NCBI GenBank assembly: GCA_027008885.1
Contig: JALVDQ010000231.1
Span: forward strand, 1 to 10,769
Source: Thiotrichaceae bacterium
GTDB lineage: Bacteria; Pseudomonadota; Gammaproteobacteria; Thiotrichales; Thiotrichaceae
Direction of reading: 5' to 3'
Length of the DNA: 10,769 nucleotides
The notes below the pieces were generated by a model. It worked only from the letters and a program-made list of their open reading frames with translations. It ran no database searches and was not told the origin of the DNA. The stretch's first letter is position 1; every line of letters begins with the position of its first letter. The translations under genes were made by a program, and so were the position numbers. Of this stretch, positions 5,115-10,769 are shown piece after piece.

Positions 5115-7310
5115 TTATTTTGCCGCCGACAGCATGTTTATTTTTTGCAGGTCGGTGAGAATATGCGCTGCTTCATTGAGAAATACGTCAACAGGTTTTT
5201 TTGTAAAAATGTCGTCATTTTCTTTTTCCTGGGCATCGCGTAATTCTTTCATGGTTTTGTAGGCAGGTTTGCCATCAAGAGCCTGTAGCTGGTTTTCAAG
5301 CTTCAAGAGTTTCTTGTTGAACAATTTGCGCTTGGCTTTACGTTTTGCAAGGTTGAGTGATACTGATTTCTCATTACCCGCATCCACCAGTAATTTCAGG
5401 CGTTTTACGGTAGCCACATATTTGGGCGTGTGTTGTTTGCGTTTTTCTGATTTGGCTTTGGCTTGTGCTATTGCTTTCTTGTCAAAAGCATGACTGAACC
5501 TTTTATGTGGAGCCTCCGGGATTTTGCGCCAGGGCAGGGCGTTTTTGTAGGCTCTTTCTCCAAGCTCGGCATCAATTTTGGGCAGGTTCCAGCTTATATC
5601 AGGAATAACCCCCTTGTGCTGCGTGCTTTCACCGTTAACACGGAAAAACTGTGCTGTTGTGATTTTCAGTTGCCCCAGTGGTTTGTCGAACTTTTTGCGG
5701 GTGTAGGAATTTAGGGGAAGGATGGTCTGCACCGTACCTTTACCAAAGGTTGTTTCACCGATAATAATGCCACGTCCATAATCCTGTATTGCGCCAGCAA
5801 AGATTTCTGATGCTGAGGCGCTGCCCTTGTCAATCATAACCGCCATGGGACCACGGAATACTACGCTGGAATCTTCATCACGAAGAATGTCTGTGCGTCC
5901 GGTGGTGTCGTTTATTTGTACCACGGGACCTTTCTCAATAAATAGTCCGGTCAATGAGACAACTTCGCTCAGGGAGCCGCCACCGTTGCCGCGCAGGTCG
6001 ATAATTAATTCATCTATGCCTTCTTTTTCAAGTTCCAGCAGCAATTTTTTTACATCACGGGTTGTGCCGGCATAGTCTTTGTCGCCCCGGTTTCTCGCCT
6101 TAAAATCAATATAAAAAGAAGGCAGCTTAATGACGCCAACCCGCGCTATTTTGCCGTTTTCCTTTTTGACCTCGATAATGCGTTTGCTTGCCGCCTGATG
6201 CTCCAGCTTGATTTTGTCGCGCACGATAGAGACAAGCTCCGGTTTGCCACTCAAGCCGGTTTCGTGCGGTAAAATCGAAAGAACCACGGTGCTGCCTTTT
6301 TTACCACGAATGATATTGACAACATCGCCAATGCGCCAGCCAATGATATCCTGTATGGTGCCGTTCTTGCCCTGCCCAACCCCGATAATCCGGTCACCGG
6401 GTGATATTTTGCCAGAGAGATCAGCAGGACCGCCGGGAACAACGCTGATTATTTTGGTGTATTCTTCGTCTGTTCTTAGTACCGCACCAATACCGCTCAG
6501 CGAAAGGCTCATATTTATATCAAACTGTGCCGACGACCTTGGCGACAGATAGGATGTATGCGGTTCAATCGCGCTCGCATAGGCATTTACAATGGTTTGA
6601 AATAATTCATTCGGTTTTATCTGGTCCGTTCTTCTGGCTATGTTCAGATAGCGTTTTTTTAGTGTTTTTATTGCTTCCTGCGGCTTTTTGTCTGCCAGTA
6701 TCTGGTTGATATAGTCGTTTTTCAAACGCTTTTCCCAGAGCGCATCAAGTGCCTTTTTGTCTTTTGCCCAGGGGGCTTCCCTGCGGTCAAACCGATATGT
6801 GTCGTTGCCATTGAGGTCAAGCGGTTTGCTGATGCGGTTTGCAGCATAGTGTGAGCGCTCTTTTACCCGCTGTTGATAGATTTTAAAAATATTGACGCCG
6901 GGTTTTGTGTTGCCTTTTTCTATATAATCGTCGATTTCATGCTTATATTTATTAAAACGGTCGATATCTGCTTGTGTAAAGTAGATTCTGCTGGGATCCA
7001 GTTCCTTGATGTACTGCTTTAAAATAATCTCGGAAAAATGATCATCGAGTTTGAATTTTTTGTAATGATAACGCTTCAGCATCGTATTGATCATTTTTAG
7101 CTCAAAAGCGTGTCGGGGCGTAAGTTCTGCAACCTTTACTGGTGACTGCTTTTCCTGAACACCGGCTTCCTTGGCTTTGGCTTCACTGATTATGGTGCCG
7201 CCGCTACTGGGCGGATTGCCCAGGCATCCGCTAATAATCGTTAGCAATCCCAGGAATAAGAATAATCTGAAAAAAGTAGTACGCAAAAATGGAAAATATT
7301 GTGTTGTCAT
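5115..7310 (-). CDS. prc: Tail-specific (C-terminal processing) protease Prc, lipoprotein form
   Basis: A periplasmic S41A serine protease that degrades or trims proteins from non-polar C-termini, including lipoproteins and cell-wall hydrolases in known species. Of 731 residues, 1-28 are a lipoprotein signal peptide ending in the lipobox IISG-Cys29; Leu at +2 predicts outer-membrane sorting. An N-terminal helical region spans about 62-250, with HTSYLSP at 251-257. The PDZ domain is about 268-350 (GIGAVL at 273-278, PGDRIIGVGQG at 304-314). The protease core includes DLRGNGGGS at 438-446, catalytic Ser499 in KGSASASE, and Lys524 in TFGKGTVQ, with the 25-residue Ser-Lys spacing of E. coli Prc (Ser452/Lys477). 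A Lys-rich C-terminal region follows, about 600-731. ATG 7310 has GAAAGA upstream. It is the first gene of a probable operon with the HIT-like gene 10 bases downstream. Confidence 0.95.
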   Translation of the reverse strand: MTTQYFPFLRTTFFRLFLFLGLLTIISGCLGNPPSSGGTIISEAKAKEAGVQEKQSPVKVAELTPRHAFELKMINTMLKRYHYKKFKLDDHFSEIILKQYIKELDPSRIYFTQADIDRFNKYKHEIDDYIEKGNTKPGVNIFKIYQQRVKERSHYAANRISKPLDLNGNDTYRFDRREAPWAKDKKALDALWEKRLKNDYINQILADKKPQEAIKTLKKRYLNIARRTDQIKPNELFQTIVNAYASAIEPHTSYLSPRSSAQFDINMSLSLSGIGAVLRTDEEYTKIISVVPGGPADLSGKISPGDRIIGVGQGKNGTIQDIIGWRIGDVVNIIRGKKGSTVVLSILPHETGLSGKPELVSIVRDKIKLEHQAASKRIIEVKKENGKIARVGVIKLPSFYIDFKARNRGDKDYAGTTRDVKKLLLELEKEGIDELIIDLRGNGGGSLSEVVSLTGLFIEKGPVVQINDTTGRTDILRDEDSSVVFRGPMAVMIDKGSASASEIFAGAIQDYGRGIIIGETTFGKGTVQTILPLNSYTRKKFDKPLGQLKITTAQFFRVNGESTQHKGVIPDISWNLPKIDAELGERAYKNALPWRKIPEAPHKRFSHAFDKKAIAQAKAKSEKRKQHTPKYVATVKRLKLLVDAGNEKSVSLNLAKRKAKRKLFNKKLLKLENQLQALDGKPAYKTMKELRDAQEKENDDIFTKKPVDVFLNEAAHILTDLQKINMLSAAK

Positions 7311-7395
7311 TATATCTTTCTACTTCACTGTCCGGTTTTATTTAGCTGAAGCTGTAAGCCAATGCCTGCTGATTCAGGGTTTTATACTTTACGAT

Positions 7396-7434
7396 TAAGC
7401 ACTTTGACTAAGCACCTTGATTAAGCGCAAAAAG
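7396..7434. repeat. Three imperfect 13-base direct repeats upstream of prc
   Basis: Units are TAAGCACTTTGAC (7396), TAAGCACCTTGAT (7409) and the weaker TAAGCGCAAAAAG (7422). The first two match at 11 of 13 positions. They lie about 85-125 bases upstream of the prc start and just past the radical SAM terminator, so they could be operator sites for prc or simple tandem slippage. I see no convincing -35/-10 pair; TATAAA at 7381-7386 on the minus strand is only a candidate -10. Confidence 0.6.
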
Positions 7435-7439
7435 CATGT

Positions 7440-7467
7440 AAAAAATGCAGTTGGCACTATACCACTG
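7440..7467 (-). terminator. Probable intrinsic terminator of the radical SAM gene
   Basis: On the minus strand CAGTGG (7467-7462) pairs with CCAACTG (7454-7448) with one bulged base across a 7-base loop, followed by CATTTTTT. It lies 15 bases after the TAG stop of the radical SAM gene. The stem is short, so strength is uncertain. Confidence 0.5.
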
Positions 7468-7481
7468 ATAAATGCAAAAAA

Positions 7482-9023
7482 CTAATCTGTGTGCTTGAGT
7501 TGTCGTTTATTTGCAACACCTTTGCGAAAAGTTTTCTGTTTTGCCAGCAGATGCTCTAAAGAGCCTTTTTGTTTCGCTTGAACAAAGTCTTTGTTTAAAG
7601 AATCAAAAACGCTTTGCCGATCGTATAAAAACACCTCTGTTAATACGTTATAGAGTAATTTATAGAGGCGTGTCAAAGCGATTTTCCATGTACTTTGTGT
7701 GGTAGCATAGAAATGATCGGATAATCGCATAAAACGATAAAAGGGAGAATAGCCATCCGTCTCAAATTTGTCATCCATTCCATAAAGAATCAGCTTGAGT
7801 GTGTGTTTAAAGCGTCCTGAATTTGCGATCATATCCCAGTAACGCGCAAAACGGTTGACTCGTTGCAAGGTAAAAAAATCAATATCGCGTGTGCTCAATA
7901 TATTATAGGGCGCGCTGCTCCTGTAACGCATCCTGTATGCTTTATCGTGACGATTTATGGGGGCGCCACGCAAGCGTTTCAGAATGCCCAGCTGTATCTC
8001 ATGTGGTTTTAATGCCACAAGCTGATCAAAACTTTTGGCAAAATTATCCAGCGTATCGCCCGGCAGACCAAAAATTAAATCCGCATGTAAATGTGCTCTG
8101 CTGTTCTCCCTTAGCCAGATTAAATTTTCGCAAGTTTTTTGATTGTCTTGCCTGCGACTAATTAATGACTGAATTTCAGGGTCAAATGTTTGCACGCCAA
8201 TTTCAAACTGCAAGGAGTTCTCGGGAAAGCGTTGGATAACCTGCTTTAAGCTCTCAGGCAAATTATCCGGTATGACTTCAAAATGCAGGTAGAGTTGATC
8301 TGTCATTCTTTGCAGAAAAAATTCCAGTATGCGGACACTGGTACTCACCTTGAGGTTAAAAGTTCGGTCAATAAATTTAAAATTGCGCGCACCGCGTTGG
8401 ATGAGCCTGTCCATTTCCTCAAGAAAAGTGGATAAGGCAAAAGCCCGGGATGTTTTATCGAGGGCGGAAAGACAAAATTCGCACTTAAACGGGCAGCCGC
8501 GTGATGCCTCGACATAAATCAGGCGATTCCTGATATCTTCGTCGGTGTAGTATTGATAAGGTGTTTGCAGTTGCTCCAGTGGCACTACTTCGCCTTTGAT
8601 TATTTTGTTGAGCGGTGCTTTTCCGGCAAGAATATCATCACAGAGTCTTTTAAAACTGATTTCGCCTGCACCCTGAATGGTATAATCCGCCAGTTCCACT
8701 ATATCTGGAACATCGGGGTAGTGACTCACTTCCGGTCCGCCCAGAACGATGCAGGTCTGGGGTGATATCTGTTTGATTAACTCGATGATTGCGCCTGTTT
8801 CAACGACATTCCAGATATAAACACTAAAACCAATAATGCGCGGATTCAGGCTGAGCAGCTTCTCGGCAATGTCCAGCGGACGTTCCTGAATGGTAAATTC
8901 TCTGATTAATGCCTGAGCTTGCAATTCGCCCAGATTGGCAAACAAATAACGCAAGCCGAATGCAGAATGCATATAGCGCGAGTTCAGCGTGCTTAAAATA
9001 ATAGCAGGTTGTTGGCTTAACAA
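7482..9023 (-). CDS. B12-binding-domain radical SAM protein of unknown substrate
   Basis: A 513-residue radical SAM enzyme: the 4Fe-4S cluster is held by CPFKCEFC (Cys177, 181, 184). An N-terminal Rossmann-like cobalamin-binding-type domain precedes it ([22 protein letters not shown] near the start, [10 protein letters not shown] at about 63-72, [13 protein letters not shown] at about 92-104), but the classical Asp-x-His-x-x-Gly base-off motif is not evident. Barrel landmarks include [12 protein letters not shown] and [12 protein letters not shown]. The C-terminal part after [12 protein letters not shown] fits the DUF4080-type extension known from such proteins; I recall the family by this architecture and know no established reaction. 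The start is uncertain: TTG 9023 has GGAAG 8 bases upstream and gives the usual short N-terminus; TTG 9041 adds six residues. Nothing upstream in frame is ATG or GTG. It is divergent from argC and followed by a terminator. Confidence 0.85.
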   Translation of the reverse strand: MLSQQPAIILSTLNSRYMHSAFGLRYLFANLGELQAQALIREFTIQERPLDIAEKLLSLNPRIIGFSVYIWNVVETGAIIELIKQISPQTCIVLGGPEVSHYPDVPDIVELADYTIQGAGEISFKRLCDDILAGKAPLNKIIKGEVVPLEQLQTPYQYYTDEDIRNRLIYVEASRGCPFKCEFCLSALDKTSRAFALSTFLEEMDRLIQRGARNFKFIDRTFNLKVSTSVRILEFFLQRMTDQLYLHFEVIPDNLPESLKQVIQRFPENSLQFEIGVQTFDPEIQSLISRRQDNQKTCENLIWLRENSRAHLHADLIFGLPGDTLDNFAKSFDQLVALKPHEIQLGILKRLRGAPINRHDKAYRMRYRSSAPYNILSTRDIDFFTLQRVNRFARYWDMIANSGRFKHTLKLILYGMDDKFETDGYSPFYRFMRLSDHFYATTQSTWKIALTRLYKLLYNVLTEVFLYDRQSVFDSLNKDFVQAKQKGSLEHLLAKQKTFRKGVANKRQLKHTD

Positions 9024-9079
9024 TAATAGAGCTTCCGTCAAATTCAGGCTATCATACTCTCTCCATAAATAGAGTAACA

Positions 9080-10117
9080 GTGAATCACGTGAAAAAAATA
9101 GGCATTGTCGGTGCAACCGGTTATACCGGCGTAGAATTATTAAGAATCCTCGCAACCCACCCTGATGTAGAAATCGGCTATGTTACATCGCGTTCAAATG
9201 CAGGTATGCGAGTGGATGCCATGTTTCCCAACCTGCGTGGTTTTATTGATCTGCAATTTAGTGACCCGGACAGCAAAGCACTGGCTGAATGTGATCTGGT
9301 GTTTTTCGCAACGCCCAATGGTGTGGCAATGAAACATGTACCAGAGCTGTTAAAGGCAGGTACAAAAGTTATCGATCTGGCAGCAGACTTTCGTATCAAG
9401 GACGTTGAGCTATGGAGCAAATGGTACGGCATGACCCACGCCTGCCCGGATTTGCTCGCGCAGGCAGTTTATGGCTTGCCTGAAATAAACCGGAAAGAAA
9501 TAAAAACTGCGAGCCTGCTGGCTAATCCGGGTTGTTATCCTACCGCAGTCACTCTGGGGCTGTTACCACTGATTAAAAGCAGTGCCATTGATCTGGAAAG
9601 CATTATCGCTGATACCAAATCCGGAGTCAGTGGCGCTGGCAAGGGTGCTAATGTAGCCACACTATTTAGCGAAATGGGCGAAAGCTTCAAGGCTTATAAT
9701 GTAAGTGGGCATCGTCACCAGCCGGAAATTGCACAAACGCTTTCCCTGCTTGGTGGTGAAGACATAGACCTCACATTTATACCGCATTTGCTGCCGATTA
9801 TTCGGGGCATCCATGCAACCCTCTATGCAAAATCAGTCAGGCAGGCTGATTTGCAGGCAATCTTTGAAGAAACCTATAAGGACGAACCTTTTGTTGATGT
9901 ACTGCCTCGCGGATCACACCCTGAAACGCGCAGTGTAAAATCATCCAATATGTGCAGGATCGCGGTTCACGAGCTATCCCAAAACGCTCAAATAGTGGTG
10001 TTATCAGTGATTGATAATCTGGTCAAAGGTGCAGCAGGTCAGGCCGTGCAAAATATGAATTTAATGCTAGGCTTAGAAGAGACCACAGCACTGGATCAAC
10101 CCGCATTACTCCCATAG
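9080..10117 (+). CDS. argC: N-acetyl-gamma-glutamyl-phosphate reductase ArgC
   Basis: Third step of arginine synthesis: NADPH-dependent reduction of N-acetyl-glutamyl phosphate to the semialdehyde, in the cytoplasm. The 345-residue length is standard for the long (type 1) form. The NADP-binding loop GATGYTG is at 11-17, DLAADFR at 99-105, YGLPEINR at 131-138, the catalytic Cys152 in [16 protein letters not shown] at 181-189, and the His-containing GHRHQPEI at 210-217. GTG 9080 is taken as start because AGAG lies 5 bases upstream; GTG 9089 would remove three residues and has a weaker site. The divergent radical SAM gene begins about 56 bases away. No clear ARG-box dyad (TGAAT...ATTCA) is visible, only a single TGAAT at 9081. 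The bactofilin gene follows with its Shine-Dalgarno over the argC stop. Confidence 0.97.
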   Translation: MNHVKKIGIVGATGYTGVELLRILATHPDVEIGYVTSRSNAGMRVDAMFPNLRGFIDLQFSDPDSKALAECDLVFFATPNGVAMKHVPELLKAGTKVIDLAADFRIKDVELWSKWYGMTHACPDLLAQAVYGLPEINRKEIKTASLLANPGCYPTAVTLGLLPLIKSSAIDLESIIADTKSGVSGAGKGANVATLFSEMGESFKAYNVSGHRHQPEIAQTLSLLGGEDIDLTFIPHLLPIIRGIHATLYAKSVRQADLQAIFEETYKDEPFVDVLPRGSHPETRSVKSSNMCRIAVHELSQNAQIVVLSVIDNLVKGAAGQAVQNMNLMLGLEETTALDQPALLP

Positions 10118-10121
10118 GTGA
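10116..10121 (+). promoter_or_regulatory. Shine-Dalgarno AGGTGA of the bactofilin gene, overlapping the argC stop
   Basis: AGGTGA includes the last two bases of the argC TAG and lies 8 bases before ATG 10130. It decides for ATG 10130 over the in-frame GTG 10118, which would sit within this site. Confidence 0.7.
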
Positions 10122-10129
10122 AGAAACAC

Positions 10130-10528
10130 ATGTTTGGCAAAAAAAAGAAACAAACGCAAGAAGTCTTACGCGCTCAAATTCAAACCCTCATAGGAGGCAA
10201 CACCACTATTGAAGGCGTTGTCCACTTTAGCGGTGGTTTGCATGTTGTTGGGCAAGTTAATGGAAACGTCGAATCGAGCGACGTTGATTCCTTGCTTATT
10301 GTTAATGAGGGCGCTTTGGTCAAAGGAGATGTTAAAGTCAGCCATTTAATTGTCAACGGTCAAATAGATGGCAATGTCTATGTAAATGGAAAGGTTGAAT
10401 TGTTTGATCGAGCCCGTATCAATGGAGATGTTCATTACAATTTGCTGGAATTGCCCGTAGGCGCCGAGGTTAACGGCAATCTTATACGCAATCCGCAACC
10501 GCAGGATACAGATTCAGATGGATTATAG
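10130..10528 (+). CDS. Bactofilin (polymer-forming cytoskeletal protein)
   Basis: A 132-residue bactofilin: proteins that self-assemble into nucleotide-free filaments near the membrane and organise cell-wall enzymes, polarity or appendages. The core, about 22-121, is a right-handed beta-helix seen as repeated rungs ending in VNGNV (43-47), VKGDV (64-68), IDGNV (79-83), INGDV (97-101) and VNGNL (114-118). Both termini are short and polar, as usual. With start ATG 10130 the protein opens MFGKKKKQ, like the short Met-Phe-plus-Lys membrane-targeting peptide described for Caulobacter BacA; a GTG 10118 start would bury this. argC lies directly upstream and an intrinsic terminator follows. Coupling to argC looks positional, not functional. 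Confidence 0.93.
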   Translation: MFGKKKKQTQEVLRAQIQTLIGGNTTIEGVVHFSGGLHVVGQVNGNVESSDVDSLLIVNEGALVKGDVKVSHLIVNGQIDGNVYVNGKVELFDRARINGDVHYNLLELPVGAEVNGNLIRNPQPQDTDSDGL

Positions 10529-10571
10529 GTGACGCTGTAATAAATAACGGACAGGGAATTATTGTGTCACC
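10528..10571. repeat. Inverted repeat straddling the bactofilin stop
   Basis: GGTGAC (10528-10533) and GTCACC (10566-10571) are exact inverted copies. Inside them AATAA and TTATT can extend pairing. It immediately precedes the terminator hairpin and may fold with it in the mRNA 3' end. Confidence 0.5.
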
Positions 10572-10608
10572 ATAAAACCATATAAATGGGAGTTTTATCG
10601 TTTTTTTT
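10572..10608 (+). terminator. Intrinsic terminator after the bactofilin gene
   Basis: ATAAAACCAT (10572-10581) pairs with ATGGGAGTTTTAT (10586-10598) with a small bulge, followed by CG and eight T residues (10601-10608). The stem is A+T-rich but the T-tract is long. It ends the argC-bactofilin transcript. Confidence 0.7.
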
Positions 10609-10769
10609 CATAAATCAGGTTAGACTATCGGTATACGGTGGAAGTAATATACACAAACTGTGTGCTGGGTTACTCAATGTGCAGCTTGGATAGTGTCGCG
10701 TAATTCAACGTAATTTAACTTAATCCAGCAACGTAATCCAGCAACGTAATCCAGCATAGTGCCACGTTC
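10609..10769. other. Non-coding right end with a short hairpin and a 13-base tandem array
   Basis: No coding frame is evident. ACACA (10651-10655) and TGTGT (10659-10663) form a small dyad. Three 13-base units follow: AACTTAATCCAGC (10717), AACGTAATCCAGC (10730) and AACGTAATCCAGC (10743), preceded by shorter relatives AACGTAATTT (10707) and GCGTAATTC (10698). The array is bracketed by ATAGTGTCGCGT (10690-10701) and ATAGTGCCACGT (10756-10767), which match at 10 of 12 positions and suggest a longer repeat period of about 66 bases. The window ends before the array can be delimited. Confidence 0.75.

Noticed and set aside
4814..5243. Plus-strand open frames of 92 and 83 codons across the HIT-like/prc junction
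   Set aside because: Antisense to two supported genes; composition follows those genes' codons.
6208..6552. Plus-strand 114-codon open frame over prc
   Set aside because: It is the antisense shadow of the Prc PDZ domain, with no ribosome-binding site and no recognisable domain.
7381..7408. Sigma-70 promoter of prc with TATAAA as -10
   Set aside because: No acceptable -35 hexamer at 16-18 bases; kept only as a mention under the repeats.
9042..9092. ArgR operator (ARG box) upstream of argC
   Set aside because: Only one TGAAT half-site is present; the second half of the dyad is missing.
9024..9155. Extension of the radical SAM gene to TTG 9155
   Set aside because: It overlaps the argC N-terminus in antisense and adds residues before the conserved family start.
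10690..10769. CRISPR array or replication-origin iterons
   Set aside because: 13-base units are contiguous with no spacers, and no replication gene or A+T-rich unwinding region is seen; iterons cannot be excluded without the right flank but nothing supports them.

Overview
The window looks like ordinary chromosomal DNA from a gammaproteobacterium (close relatives such as some betaproteobacteria are not excluded), with base composition in the mid-40s percent G+C by eye. The clues are a RelA-type (p)ppGpp synthetase with a degenerate hydrolase domain, a Prc/tail-specific protease followed by MoeB/ThiF, and argC directly followed by a bactofilin. I see no transposase, integrase, phage gene, CRISPR array, tRNA or rRNA, and no defence or secondary-metabolite cluster.

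Layout. 1-1463 (-): the N-terminal two thirds of relA, running off the left edge. 1546-2229 (-): a HAD phosphatase upstream of relA in the same direction. 2244-3104 (+): a secreted or periplasmic alpha/beta hydrolase (lipase-like), divergent from the HAD gene across only 14 bases. 3105-3228: a short convergent gap with nested inverted repeats. 3229-3978 (-): MoeB/ThiF-like adenylyltransferase. 3979-4102: a repeat-rich spacer. 4103-5104 (-): a HIT/GalT-superfamily protein resembling GDP-hexose phosphorylases. 5115-7310 (-): a lipoprotein form of the tail-specific protease Prc. 7311-7481: spacer with a terminator and 13-base repeats. 7482-9023 (-): B12-binding-domain radical SAM protein. 9080-10117 (+): argC. 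10130-10528 (+): bactofilin. 10529-10769: terminator hairpin, then a 13-base tandem repeat array cut by the right edge.

How the genes work together. Prc and the HIT-like gene are 10 bases apart and probably co-transcribed. The MoeB-like gene may be read with them through the repeat spacer. argC and the bactofilin gene form a tight pair in which the argC stop codon lies in the bactofilin Shine-Dalgarno sequence, and an intrinsic terminator follows. The HAD gene probably reads into relA. The set mixes stringent response, arginine synthesis, sulfur-carrier activation, envelope proteolysis and cytoskeleton, with no evident shared pathway.

The least understood items are the HIT-like phosphorylase, the radical SAM protein, and the non-coding repeats: a 32-base repeat shared almost exactly by two spacers with a degenerate third copy, heptamer and 13-mer tandem arrays, and a perfect 20-base palindrome inside the hydrolase gene. 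I found nothing that convincingly forms a new multi-gene system.
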